From WGAB01 sp964406105 (lineage in GTDB: Bacteria > Hydrothermota > Hydrothermia > WGAB01), in assembly GCA_964406105.1 (NCBI GenBank), contig CAYOQK010000042.1, forward strand, positions 1-30,167: 30,167 nt of DNA. Reading direction: 5' to 3'. Below, in pieces: positions 1 through 8,268 of the stretch. The notes beneath the pieces are model-generated. The model was not told the origin of the DNA, did no database searches, and saw only the letters and a list, made by a program, of their open reading frames with translations. The number at the start of each line of letters is the position of its first letter. Within the stretch, counting starts at the first letter, position 1. Made by a program: the position numbers and the translations under genes.

Positions 1-415
1 TCTCGTAGGCCTTTCGCACGACCTCGCGTTCACTTTTGTAAGAGAGTTTTTCCAAGGCCTCTTCAATGGGTATCCACAGGACCTCGTCCACCTCAAAGTC
101 GTGGCGGGCAGGGTCACCCCCTTTGAACTGCATCAGGTAAAAGTACACCACCTTGTGGTGTCGCACCTTTTCACCGTTTTCGCGCCAGTAGTACCAGTAG
201 TCAATCTTGTCCAGGAAGGCGCGGGGAGCCACCTCCAGGCCCGTTTCCTCCTGCACTTCACGGACGGCGGTTTCCAGGGTATTCTCCCCCTTTTCCACCA
301 GACCCTTGGGCAAAGCCAGGCGATCCCGCACGCGGATCACCGCCACCCAGATCCGGCCCTGGTCGTCTCGGCGATACACTACGCCCCCTGCAGACACGTG
401 AAACTCAGTTCTCAT
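1..415 (-). CDS. NUDIX hydrolase, 3' end outside the window
   Basis: The visible 138 residues carry a perfect NUDIX box, GX5EX7REUXEEXGU, with G38, E44, R52, E53, E56, E57 and G59. NUDIX enzymes hydrolyse a nucleoside diphosphate linked to another moiety in the cytosol. The substrate cannot be told from this fragment; the bis(5'-nucleosyl)-tetraphosphatase/MutT-like group is the likeliest, because the N-terminus has the AGGVVYR and LPKG pattern common there. The start ATG (415-413) overlaps the murJ stop by one base (TGATG), so it is translated from the murJ message and is the last visible gene of the lptE-murJ cluster. The C-terminus is cut by the window edge, not by a mutation. Confidence 0.88.
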   Translation of the reverse strand, partial: MRTEFHVSAGGVVYRRDDQGRIWVAVIRVRDRLALPKGLVEKGENTLETAVREVQEETGLEVAPRAFLDKIDYWYYWRENGEKVRHHKVVYFYLMQFKGGDPARHDFEVDEVLWIPIEEALEKLSYKSEREVVRKAYE

Positions 416-1908
416 CAGTGTTTTCGCCGCCAAACACGGCCATCTGTTTCCAATCGCAATCCCATGGCCAACAGGGCGAAACCTGTGAAGTATAGAGCCG
501 CTGCAGAGGGCAGGGCCACCCAAGGGGAGCGCCTTGGGATCCACCCCAGGAGAAGGAGGGGACCTACCGAAGCCACCATCAGTTTGAAGGTCCATCTCCC
601 TATCCCCTGGGGTAGACGAACCTGTCGGCACCGGGCAGCCATGAGCACCAGAGCCTGCACCGTGGTGGCCAAAGAGGTGGCCAGCGCCAGCCCTGGGAAG
701 TCCAACCACCGGGGCAAAGTGAGAGCCAAGGCCACGTTGACAGCGGCCCCGATGGCGAAGGCCACATTGGGCCAAAACACTTGGGAACGAGCAAAGAACA
801 CGTTGAGGTTCACCCGCACGATGCCGTAGGGTACCACGTTCAGTAGATAGAACACCAAGGCTTGGGTCACGGCCCAAGTGGCTTGAGGAGTGAACTGCCC
901 TCGCTGGTACACCACAGCAACCAGATCCTGCGCCTCCCACAGGAAAAAGAGGGTAACAGGCACCGAAAGCAGCAGCACGCCCCGCAGTGCTCGCCAGAGT
1001 TCCCGCTGGAAGGCCTCGGGTTCGTCTGTACGGCTGGCCAGTTCTGGGAGTGACACCGTGGCCACCCCCACCCCAAAGAGGGCAATAGGGAGGTGCATCA
1101 AGCGAAAAGCGTAACTCAGGTAAGACACGGCTCCCTCCACCAGAAAGGAGGCCACCAGGGTGTTGATCACCAAGGTGAACCGGCTTAGCGCTGTGCTGAG
1201 CACTACGGGGCCCAAGAGTTTTCGGAGATCTCGGAGCAGGGGCTCTCGGAAGTTGGGGGTGTGCCACCGGATACCCAGGCGCCGAAGCAAGGGGAACTGC
1301 ACTCCTGCTTGAAGGGCACCCCCAAAGATGACCCCTGCCGCCACCCAGAAGAGGCCAGGCTTAGGCCCAGTCTTGAAGGCCACGGCCAAACCGATGGCTC
1401 CAAGCACCCCCAAATTGAAGAAGGCGGGCGACAAGGCAGGCCAAAAAAATCTGCGCAGGGCGTTGAGGGCCGCACCCAGCACGGCCGCCAGAGACACGAG
1501 CACCAGGTACGGGAACATCCACCGGGTCAGGTGCACCGTCAGGGTGAACTTTTCGGGGATCTGACGGAACCCATAAGCCGTAAGGCTCACCCAAAGGGGG
1601 GCCAACAGCATTCCCAAAAGGGCCAACAGGGCAGCAGCCCCCACAAAGAGCACCAAAACGGTGGCAAACAAGCGGTGGCTCCGTTCTGGCTCCTTGAGGG
1701 CTTTCACAAACACCGGCACAAAGGCCGTTTGCATGGCGTTTTCCGCCAAAACATCCCGCAGGTAGTTGGGGATCCGAAAGGCCACGTAGAACACATCGGA
1801 GTATCGCCCTGCCCCCAGCAGATAGGCAATGCCGGCTTCCCGCAGCAGTCCCAGGATCCGGCTCACCAATGTGGCGCCGGCGAAGGAGAACACCGATCGG
1901 TACCGCAT
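415..1908 (-). CDS. murJ: Lipid II flippase MurJ (MviN)
   Basis: This 497-residue multi-spanning membrane protein is of the MATE-like MurJ family, which flips the peptidoglycan precursor lipid II across the inner membrane. The N-terminus holds the family charged residues R17, R23, D38 and R51, each one position before R18, R24, D39 and R52 of E. coli MurJ. The ENAMQTAFVPVF and FNLGVL stretches are also typical. Hydrophobic segments run through almost the whole length, about 14 helices by eye, and the length fits the family. It starts 3 bp after the lptE-like gene and is followed by the NUDIX gene with a one-base overlap, so all three are probably one operon. Family identity is clear; the number of helices is an estimate. 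Confidence 0.95.
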   Translation of the reverse strand: MRYRSVFSFAGATLVSRILGLLREAGIAYLLGAGRYSDVFYVAFRIPNYLRDVLAENAMQTAFVPVFVKALKEPERSHRLFATVLVLFVGAAALLALLGMLLAPLWVSLTAYGFRQIPEKFTLTVHLTRWMFPYLVLVSLAAVLGAALNALRRFFWPALSPAFFNLGVLGAIGLAVAFKTGPKPGLFWVAAGVIFGGALQAGVQFPLLRRLGIRWHTPNFREPLLRDLRKLLGPVVLSTALSRFTLVINTLVASFLVEGAVSYLSYAFRLMHLPIALFGVGVATVSLPELASRTDEPEAFQRELWRALRGVLLLSVPVTLFFLWEAQDLVAVVYQRGQFTPQATWAVTQALVFYLLNVVPYGIVRVNLNVFFARSQVFWPNVAFAIGAAVNVALALTLPRWLDFPGLALATSLATTVQALVLMAARCRQVRLPQGIGRWTFKLMVASVGPLLLLGWIPRRSPWVALPSAAALYFTGFALLAMGLRLETDGRVWRRKH

Positions 1909-1911
1909 GGA

Positions 1912-2448
1912 TCAGAATTCCTTCAAGAACAGAGCCCGGAGGGCCTGATCCACCAGATCCTCCACCGCCTCCTGGATGCCCTGATCTTCAGACTCCTCTT
2001 CCACCCGATAAAGGCCTCGGCCGGTGTACACCCGGGGTTCCAGGTAGTAGGTTTCCTCCTGGCGGTCGTAAAAGCCGATCTCCACTCTAAGGGTGATCCG
2101 GTAGCTGATCACGCGGCCGGCATCGTCGTGCTCAAAGGGGGTGCGGTCGTAGCCCTTCACGGTGCCACGGATTTCCAGGGTGGCTTGATCCTCAGGCACC
2201 ACCTCCAGGCGGCCATCGGCTCGGATGGCATCCACAAAGGCCCGGGTCACCTGTTCGTCCAACCCGTACCGCAGGGTTTGGTTCTGGAACACCGGCACCC
2301 ACACCCGCTTCAGGCGACCGGGGAAAAACCCGGAAAAGGAGTACACGCAAGCGGTTATCCCCAGGGCCCACAGGGGCAGTCCCCTCAGGAGCCAGGACCA
2401 AGGAACCCGCGGTTTGTTGGGGCGTTCGGGGGTTTCATTGCTGGACAT
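1912..2448 (-). CDS. lptE: LptE-like LPS-assembly lipoprotein
   Basis: The 178-residue protein has a positively charged N-terminus, a hydrophobic stretch (about residues 18-33) and a lipobox-like ITAC with C34 as the likely lipidated cysteine. It continues as CVYSFSG, then a VPVFQNQT stretch followed by GRLEVV, the pattern of the LptE family. LptE plugs the LptD barrel that inserts lipopolysaccharide into the outer membrane. The presence of such a gene argues for a diderm cell. It is the first gene of the envelope cluster and is read divergently from lepB across only 27 bp. Its mRNA seems to have almost no leader, because the predicted -10 box ends about 11 bases before the ATG. LptE family sequences are divergent, so a related secreted lipoprotein of other function is possible. 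Confidence 0.72.
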   Translation of the reverse strand: MSSNETPERPNKPRVPWSWLLRGLPLWALGITACVYSFSGFFPGRLKRVWVPVFQNQTLRYGLDEQVTRAFVDAIRADGRLEVVPEDQATLEIRGTVKGYDRTPFEHDDAGRVISYRITLRVEIGFYDRQEETYYLEPRVYTGRGLYRVEEESEDQGIQEAVEDLVDQALRALFLKEF

Positions 2449-2466
2449 ACGCCCACCGATTATACT
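2438..2466 (+). promoter_or_regulatory. Predicted promoter of lepB
   Basis: TTGCTG at 2438-2443 and TATACT at 2461-2466 are 17 bp apart. The start point would be near 2473 and the lepB ATG is at 2476, so the message would be leaderless. No Shine-Dalgarno sequence is seen in front of lepB. The -35 box lies inside the first codons of lptE. Confidence 0.5.
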
Positions 2467-2488
2467 TTACGCCCGATGACCGACACAA
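2459..2488 (-). promoter_or_regulatory. Predicted promoter of lptE-murJ-NUDIX
   Basis: On the minus strand a perfect TATAAT lies at 2464-2459 with TTGTGT at 2488-2483, an 18-bp spacer. Transcription would start near 2452, only a few bases before the lptE ATG at 2448. The box overlaps the -10 box of the opposite lepB promoter. Confidence 0.55.
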
Positions 2489-3210
2489 GCCCGCAATCCT
2501 CCGAATCCAAAGGAGGTTCCCGACTCAAACGGCAGATTGAAGGCATCATCTGGACCGTTTTTGTAGTGTTGCTCATCCGTGCCTTCATCGTGCAGGCGTA
2601 CACCATCCCCTCGGCCTCCATGGAAGACACCCTCCTGCCCGGCGACTTTGTCTTGGTGGCCAAGTTTCTCTACGGCCTGGAGATCCCTTACACCCACGTG
2701 CGATTCCTGGACTTTTACAAGCCACATCGTCAGGAGATCGTGGTGTTCCCGTTCCCCCTGGATCCCCGCAAAGACTTTGTGAAACGCTGCGTAGCCGTGG
2801 CGGGCGACACCGTGCAAATCGTCCACAAAAAACTGTACATCAACGGCAAGCCCGTGGAGGAACCCTACGCAGTCCACAAGGATCCCCGGGAGTACCCTCC
2901 GGTGTTCGTGCCTCAGGACACCGTAGCCATGAAGGAGTACACCCAAGCGTGGATCCAGCGGCAATATCTGCGCAACCCCGGAGTGCGCGACAACTTCGGG
3001 CCCGTGGTGGTGCCCGAAGGCCACATCTTTGTGATGGGCGATAACCGCGACTACTCCCTGGACTCCCGGTTCTGGGGTCCCCTTCCTGTGAAACTCGTCA
3101 AAGGGCGGCCCTTCATCATCTACTTCTCCTGGAACCCAGACCCACCGCTTCGGCAGTTTTGGAAAAAGATCCGTTGGCACCGCTTGCTCAAGATCGTGTT
3201 TTGGGCATAG
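2476..3210 (+). CDS. lepB: Signal peptidase I
   Basis: The 244-residue membrane protease cuts signal peptides from exported proteins at the outer face of the inner membrane. One N-terminal membrane segment (about 23-41) is followed by the box IPSASM with nucleophile S48. The box KRCVAVAGD carries K103 as general base, and the C-terminal box GDNRDYSLDSRFWG is intact. The Ser/Lys dyad is therefore complete. The in-frame reading extends upstream, but translation cannot sensibly start there because it would run through lptE. The ATG at 2476 gives the normal family length, directly after a TATACT promoter. It ends 2 bp before the methyltransferase gene, so the two are co-transcribed. The two large secreted proteins encoded to the right would be among its substrates. 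Confidence 0.96.
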   Translation: MTDTSPQSSESKGGSRLKRQIEGIIWTVFVVLLIRAFIVQAYTIPSASMEDTLLPGDFVLVAKFLYGLEIPYTHVRFLDFYKPHRQEIVVFPFPLDPRKDFVKRCVAVAGDTVQIVHKKLYINGKPVEEPYAVHKDPREYPPVFVPQDTVAMKEYTQAWIQRQYLRNPGVRDNFGPVVVPEGHIFVMGDNRDYSLDSRFWGPLPVKLVKGRPFIIYFSWNPDPPLRQFWKKIRWHRLLKIVFWA

Positions 3211-3212
3211 CC

Positions 3213-3863
3213 ATGGCCACATCACCCCGTTCCCGAGTGGAAATCCAGGGCTTTGAGGCCCGGCACTACGACACGCTGATGGCCATCCTTACCCTGGGCG
3301 GTTACCAGCGGATGCTGCGGGACGCTGTGGCCCATATGGACCTGGAACCGGGCCATCGGGTGTTGGAATTCGGATGTGGGCCTGCCATCGCCGCCTGCCC
3401 CATTGCCGAAGCTTTGGGCCCCTCGGGCTTCTACCTGGGCTTAGACATCTCCCCCATCATGCTGGCCAAGGCGGAGCGGAAGTGCAAACCTTACGGTGAT
3501 CGCGTGGCCTTTCGGAATCAGCGCATTGATGAGCCCCTACCCTTCCACGAGGACTTTGATCGGGTGTTCATCTCCTTTGTGCTCCACGGCTTTGAAGAGC
3601 CCGACCGCCGGCTCATCGTCCGGAATGCCGCCCGGGCTTTGAAACCAGGGGGCCACTTTTACATCCTGGATTACAACGAGTTTGATGTGGACCGATCCCC
3701 TTGGCCGGTGCGGTTCTTCATCCGCCGCGTGGAATGTCCGTTGGCTGAAGAGTTCATCCGGAGCGACCTCAAGGGCCTTTTGGCCTCAGAGGGCTTCGGT
3801 GAATTTGCCGAATGGCACTATTTCCGTCGCCTCGTGCGGCTTCAACGGGCGATCAAACGCTGA
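3213..3863 (+). CDS. Class I SAM-dependent methyltransferase
   Basis: The 216-residue protein has a Rossmann-type SAM site: motif I VLEFGCGPA at residues 50-58, then an acidic LGLDIS at the end of strand 2, and a later LKPGGHFYILDY stretch typical of UbiE/Methyltransf_11 enzymes. The acceptor substrate cannot be told from sequence; quinone- or lipid-type methylases share this overall form, but so do many unrelated ones. The ATG at 3213, 2 bp after the lepB stop, gives a full domain without excess. The stop codon TGA (3861-3863) is separated from the stop codon of the convergent hdrA gene by one base, leaving no room for an intergenic terminator. Confidence 0.85.
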   Translation: MATSPRSRVEIQGFEARHYDTLMAILTLGGYQRMLRDAVAHMDLEPGHRVLEFGCGPAIAACPIAEALGPSGFYLGLDISPIMLAKAERKCKPYGDRVAFRNQRIDEPLPFHEDFDRVFISFVLHGFEEPDRRLIVRNAARALKPGGHFYILDYNEFDVDRSPWPVRFFIRRVECPLAEEFIRSDLKGLLASEGFGEFAEWHYFRRLVRLQRAIKR

Positions 3864-3864
3864 T

Positions 3865-6336
3865 TTACGCCTGCAAAGGCTGGGACAGCAGCCGCTCTTC
3901 GGGCTTTCGTCGCCGCAGTTTCACCACAATCTCGGCCTCGCGTTCAATCTGCTCACGGGAGATCTTCTTGAGGTACTCGGCCATCTCCCGAATCTTGGCA
4001 GCAAATTGGGCTCCCTCCGCAGCACTGAACCAGGCCAACTGCACCCGGTTCTTATCCACACCCTGACGTTCCAGTTTCACCCACAGGTTCTTTACCCGCC
4101 GCAGGGTGTTCTCATTGGCGTTGATGTAGTGGCAATCCCCCAGATGGCATCCCGATACCAGCACCATGCCGATCCGTCGCTGCAGAGCGTAGAGCACGAA
4201 GTCCATGTCAATACGACCCGAGCACATGGTGCGAATCAACCGAGCGTTCGGGGGATACTGCATCCGGGAAACGCCGGCCAGATCGGCACCCGCATAGGAG
4301 CACCAGTTGCAGGCAAACACCAGGATCTTCTCCTCGGGGTTCTCCTCGGTGAGGGCATTGATTTGAGCGTAGATGGAGGCATCAGGGAAATGGCGCATGG
4401 TAATGGCATCGGTAGGACACTCGGCGGAGCAGGTCCCGCATCCGGCGCAGGAGGCCTCAATCAGCTGAGGCACACCTCGTTCCTCCTTGCTCCACACCAA
4501 GGCGTGGTAGGGGCATACCCGCGCACAGGACCCGCAGCCGATGCATAGGTCGGGGTCAATAACCGGGGTCAAGGCCTCCACCTTGACCTCGCCCTTGGCC
4601 ATCAGGATCCCTGCACGGGCCGCAGCGGCCGAGGCCTGGGTAACGCTGTCCTTGATGTCCTTCGGGCCCTCGGCGGCCCCAGCCAGGAACACGCCGCCGA
4701 TGGCCGTGTCTACAGGCCGAAGTTTGGGGTGGGCCTCCAGGTAAAAGCCGTCTTCCGTGAGCGAAAGGGCCACGAGTTTCTGCACCTCATCGCGATCACG
4801 CCGGGGAATCAATCCCACCGAGAGGATCGCCAGTTCGGTTTCCAGGGCCACTTCCTCACCCAATAGGGTGTCCTCGGCATACAGGATGAGGTTATGGTTC
4901 TCGGTTTCCTCCACCCGAGAGGGCAACCCCCGAATGTACACCACGCCTTCCTCCAAGGAGCGGCGATACAGGGCCTCAAAGCCCTTGCTGAAAGCGCGGA
5001 TGTCCTGGTAGAACACAAAGATGTCCACCTCGGGCCAGTGTTCCTTGATGAGCAGGGCGTCCTTGATGGTGTTCATGCAGCAGATGTTGGAACAATAGGG
5101 ATGCCCGGCCCGCTCAGACCGCGACCCCACACACTGGATAAAGGCCACAGTCTTGGGGATCTTGCGATCCGATGGCCGGATCAGGTGCCCGCCCGAAGGG
5201 CCAGCGGCGTTGATCAACCGCTCAAATTCCAGCGAGGTGATAACGTTCGGGAAGATGCCGTAACCGTAATCGTGGTTTTCATAGGGATCGTAAACGTCCA
5301 TGCCGGTGGCCACGATGATGGTGCCCACCTCCACCACGTGCTCTCGGTCCTGATCGGTGAAGTCAATGGCCTTCTTCTCGCAGGCCCGGGTGCATTCCTC
5401 GCACACCATCACACCCTCGTGGGTGAAGTTCAAGCAAAGGGAGGGATCTATGATGTACTGGGCCGGCACAGCCTGGGGGAACGGGATATAGATCGCCTTT
5501 CGGGTGGCCAAACCCACATCAAACTCGTTGGGCGCTGTTTGAGGACAAACCTTGGCGCAATCGCCGCAGGCGGTGCATTCCGCAGTCACGTACCGGGCCC
5601 GCTGGTGCACTGTCACCGTGTAGTTGCCGATGAAGCCGGTAACCTCCTTAACCCGGGCGTTGGTCAGCAGCGTGATGTTGGGGTGTCGGCCCGCTTCGGC
5701 CATCTTGGGGGCCAGGATACAGATGGAGCAATCCATGGTGGGGAAGGTTTTGTCAATCTGGGCCATACGCCCACCAATGGAGGGCTCCTTTTCCACCAGG
5801 TACACCTGGTAACCGGTATCGGCCAGATCCAAGGCGGCTTGAATGCCCGCCACACCTCCGCCGATCACCAGGGCCGCCTGTTTGATGGGCACTGTGGGTT
5901 CTACCTGAGGCTGGAGATACCGGGCCCGGGCCACCGCCATCTTCACCAGGTCCATGGCCTTCCGGGTGGCGCCTTCACGGTCGTACAGGTGCACCCAGGA
6001 GCAGTGCTCCCGGATGTTGGCCATCTCTAAAAGGTAGGGGTTCAGCCCCGCTTCCTCCAAAGTCCTGCGGAAGGTGGGCTCGTGGAGCCGTGGACTACAA
6101 GAGGCGATCACCACCCGGTTCAATCGGTACTCGCGAATGTCGTTCTTGATGAGTTCCTGCCCGGGATCCGAGCAGGTGTACCGGTTGTCCCGGGCCACCA
6201 CCACGCCGGGCAGTGTGGCTGCATACTCGGCCACGCGTTTGACATCCACACTACCGGCAATGTTCAAACCGCAGTGGCAAACGTACACGCCAATGCGGAG
6301 TTCTTCCTGAGCACGGGGCGACTTTTCCTTGGCCAT
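3865..6336 (-). CDS. hdrA: HdrA-MvhD fusion, flavin subunit of heterodisulfide-reductase-like complex
   Basis: At 823 residues this is longer than a plain HdrA. Residues 15-140 form the HdrA N-terminal domain with scattered cysteines. Residues 157-190 are the FAD-binding Rossmann motif (GGGVAG), followed by KTFPTMDCSICILAPKM, a hallmark of HdrA. Ferredoxin-type cysteines occur at 254-264, 598-608 (CIGCGSCARVCP) and 630-640 (CAGCGTCSAECP), with CEECTRAC at 312-319. Residues 671-790 match the MvhD/FlpD family with C676, C679, C705, C730 and C735, the [2Fe-2S] subunit that hands electrons to HdrA. HdrA is the flavin site of electron bifurcation or confurcation in characterised HdrABC complexes. 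It is the last gene of the kor-hdr operon, 15 bp after hdrB, with a GAGAGGA ribosome site. The redox partners here are inferred from neighbours. Confidence 0.93.
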   Translation of the reverse strand: MAKEKSPRAQEELRIGVYVCHCGLNIAGSVDVKRVAEYAATLPGVVVARDNRYTCSDPGQELIKNDIREYRLNRVVIASCSPRLHEPTFRRTLEEAGLNPYLLEMANIREHCSWVHLYDREGATRKAMDLVKMAVARARYLQPQVEPTVPIKQAALVIGGGVAGIQAALDLADTGYQVYLVEKEPSIGGRMAQIDKTFPTMDCSICILAPKMAEAGRHPNITLLTNARVKEVTGFIGNYTVTVHQRARYVTAECTACGDCAKVCPQTAPNEFDVGLATRKAIYIPFPQAVPAQYIIDPSLCLNFTHEGVMVCEECTRACEKKAIDFTDQDREHVVEVGTIIVATGMDVYDPYENHDYGYGIFPNVITSLEFERLINAAGPSGGHLIRPSDRKIPKTVAFIQCVGSRSERAGHPYCSNICCMNTIKDALLIKEHWPEVDIFVFYQDIRAFSKGFEALYRRSLEEGVVYIRGLPSRVEETENHNLILYAEDTLLGEEVALETELAILSVGLIPRRDRDEVQKLVALSLTEDGFYLEAHPKLRPVDTAIGGVFLAGAAEGPKDIKDSVTQASAAAARAGILMAKGEVKVEALTPVIDPDLCIGCGSCARVCPYHALVWSKEERGVPQLIEASCAGCGTCSAECPTDAITMRHFPDASIYAQINALTEENPEEKILVFACNWCSYAGADLAGVSRMQYPPNARLIRTMCSGRIDMDFVLYALQRRIGMVLVSGCHLGDCHYINANENTLRRVKNLWVKLERQGVDKNRVQLAWFSAAEGAQFAAKIREMAEYLKKISREQIEREAEIVVKLRRRKPEERLLSQPLQA

Positions 6337-6351
6337 GCTTCCTCTCCCCCT

Positions 6352-7239
6352 TTAGGCCGATAGGGCCGAAACCCTTTGAAGCACGGGATCGGTTTTGATG
6401 CGGTGCTGCTCTAAGCCGATCTCAGAGGGCTCTGCTCCCAAGGCCAAGGCCAACAGTTCAAAGTAGTAGAACACCGGAATCCGCGGGAGCGACTTATTCA
6501 ACATTTGGGCGGTTTCAAACTGCTGAAAGCACGAGGGGCAGGTGACCACCAAGGCGTGGGCTCCGGCCTCTGCCACCCGCTGGATCTTTTCTCCAGCCAA
6601 GGTCAGCGAGAGTTCCCGATCCGTGACGAAAATCGGCAAACCACAACACTGGGTTTTCCCAGGATAGGTCACCACCTGAGCCCCCAGAGCCTCCACGAGT
6701 TCGTCCAGGGCCCGGGGGTTTAAAGGATCATCAAACTGGGCCACAGCGGAAGGGCGGGTTAGGTGGCAACCGGGATGGGTAGCCAGCCGCAGGCCCTCCA
6801 ACGGGCGGACCAGCAGCTCCCGAAGCTTCTGGGGGCCCGGGTTTTCATACACCACCTGCACCAGGTGTTTCACCTCCAACTGGTCCGGAGGGCTAAACCC
6901 CAAGGGCTCCAGGAATCGCGCAATCTCTTGACGTTTTTCCTTTTGGGTGGCCAGCAGGTGCTGGGCGGTTTTTAGGGTTTCAAAACACCCATTGCACAGG
7001 GCCACTAAGGTGCCCGGTTCCCCGGATTCAGGCCGTGCCAAGGCCAGGTTCCGTGCGGCCATCCGCAGCCAGAGGTCCTCGTGGGCCGACCGCATCCACA
7101 CGGGATCCGGGCAACAGGTGAACCCCTCCCGGTGTTCCAGGGAAATGCCCAGTTTCTGGGCCACAAAGCGGGAGGCGGCCTCAAAGCCCGGATACCGCCG
7201 CGAGATCAAACAGCCGGTGTACAGGGTGTAAGCGCTCAT
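6352..7239 (-). CDS. hdrB: HdrB-like subunit with two CCG domains
   Basis: The 295-residue protein carries two cysteine-rich CCG domains: C10, C42-C43, C82, C85, and C158, C198-C199, C234, C237. In methanogen HdrB these bind two unusual [4Fe-4S] clusters that reduce the CoM-S-S-CoB disulfide. Both sets are complete here, so the disulfide-reducing site looks functional, although the natural disulfide (or other thiol substrate) of a bacterium is unknown. The gene overlaps hdrC by four bases (ATGA) and has a GGGAGGTG ribosome site. The length matches the family. No membrane segment is seen, so a soluble complex with HdrA and HdrC is expected. Confidence 0.93.
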   Translation of the reverse strand: MSAYTLYTGCLISRRYPGFEAASRFVAQKLGISLEHREGFTCCPDPVWMRSAHEDLWLRMAARNLALARPESGEPGTLVALCNGCFETLKTAQHLLATQKEKRQEIARFLEPLGFSPPDQLEVKHLVQVVYENPGPQKLRELLVRPLEGLRLATHPGCHLTRPSAVAQFDDPLNPRALDELVEALGAQVVTYPGKTQCCGLPIFVTDRELSLTLAGEKIQRVAEAGAHALVVTCPSCFQQFETAQMLNKSLPRIPVFYYFELLALALGAEPSEIGLEQHRIKTDPVLQRVSALSA

Positions 7240-7703
7240 GCTTCACCTCCCTGGAACAGGGCCAGGGTATCCTGGAGGTCTTGGGACAAAGCGGGCAATC
7301 CCAACCGCTCACGGATCTGCTGTACCCGTCCGGTGATGGGGTACACAAACCCCTGTTTCAGCACAGCCTTCACCTCGTCTTGCACGCCCTTGGGGGCCAA
7401 TCCCTCCTCATAGGCCAGGTTCCGCAGTGCCACCACCAGGTCCACGAAGTTCACGATCTGCGGGCATCCCTCCACACACTCGTAGCAGGTGGTGCACCGC
7501 CAAAGGGAGGGATCGGTGAGCACCTCGCGGATCCCCAGAGCGGCCATGTGAATGATCCGCCGGGGGTTCAACAAGCGGGGGTCTCGGTGGAACACGGGGC
7601 ACGAGGCGGAGCATTTGCCGCATTGGTAACACTCATGGAAGTCCAGATGGCGGAGCCGTTCGCGGACAATCCTTCGGAAGGCGGGGTCAATCTTGAGCGG
7701 CAT
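7236..7703 (-). CDS. hdrC: HdrC-like iron-sulfur subunit
   Basis: The 155-residue protein has two [4Fe-4S] ferredoxin motifs, C25-C28-C31-C35 and C70-C73-C76-C80, spaced as in HdrC, which carries electrons between HdrA and HdrB. The second motif ends in CP and is followed by FVDLVVALRNLAY, a typical HdrC helix. A strong AGGAGGTG ribosome site precedes the ATG at 7703. It begins 2 bp after the end of korC and overlaps hdrB by four bases, so the Kor and Hdr parts are translated from the same message. Confidence 0.93.
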   Translation of the reverse strand: MPLKIDPAFRRIVRERLRHLDFHECYQCGKCSASCPVFHRDPRLLNPRRIIHMAALGIREVLTDPSLWRCTTCYECVEGCPQIVNFVDLVVALRNLAYEEGLAPKGVQDEVKAVLKQGFVYPITGRVQQIRERLGLPALSQDLQDTLALFQGGEA

Positions 7704-7705
7704 GG

Positions 7706-8266
7706 CTACACCTCCTGGGGTTGCAGCAGGCCCTTGGCATAGGCCATGCCCACCTCCAGGGCCTTGAGGTTCAGTTCCACGTAGTCCGGTTTCACGGTGG
7801 TACGGATCGCCTCGGCCATGGCCTCCTGGGATACCACCCCGGTGAGCACCACCAGGGCGCCCAGCATCACCACATTGGCCACGATGCGCTTGCCGATCTC
7901 GGTTTCTGCGATGCGGGTGGCGGGTACGGCATAGGCCGTTATGCCCTCGGGCAGATCCTGGGGGGACACCAAATCGGCATCGTAGATTAGGGTGCCCCCG
8001 GGCTTCAGGCGAGGTAAGTAGGTGGTCAAGGCCTCCTGGGACATCACCACCAACACGTCGGGACGGGTGACCTTGGGGTAATCCACGATCTGTTGGGGGT
8101 CGGGGGAGATCACCACCCCGGAGCTGCAGGCGCCGCCTCGGGCCTCAGGGCCATAACTCTGGGTCATGGAGGCGTTTTTTCCTTCATACACCGCCAAGGC
8201 CTTGCCCAGCAGGTACCCTGCCAACACGATGCCTTGGCCACCGAAACCCGCGAATTGGACCTCCAC
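7706..8266 (-). CDS. korC: 2-oxoacid:ferredoxin oxidoreductase, gamma subunit
   Basis: The 186-residue subunit starts with VQFAGFGGQGIVLAG, the glycine-rich opening of the gamma subunit (KorC/PorC family), and contains SYGPEARGG, also typical. I chose the GTG at 8266. It lies 2 bp after the korB stop, has AAGGAGGAG at proper distance, and the family motif begins a few residues later. The open frame continues upstream into korB, but that part is only a shadow of korB. The subunit contacts the thiamine diphosphate site and completes the four-part enzyme with KorA, KorB and KorD. Confidence 0.93.
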   Translation of the reverse strand: MEVQFAGFGGQGIVLAGYLLGKALAVYEGKNASMTQSYGPEARGGACSSGVVISPDPQQIVDYPKVTRPDVLVVMSQEALTTYLPRLKPGGTLIYDADLVSPQDLPEGITAYAVPATRIAETEIGKRIVANVVMLGALVVLTGVVSQEAMAEAIRTTVKPDYVELNLKALEVGMAYAKGLLQPQEV

Positions 8267-8268
8267 GG

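Noticed and set aside
1261..2475. Long plus-strand open frame joined to the front of lepB
   Set aside because: It runs antisense through murJ and lptE, which are clear family members; lepB has its own ATG at 2476 after a promoter.
4894..6030. Long plus-strand frame opposite hdrA
   Set aside because: High GC third-position bias of hdrA opens antisense frames; the product has no recognisable motif.
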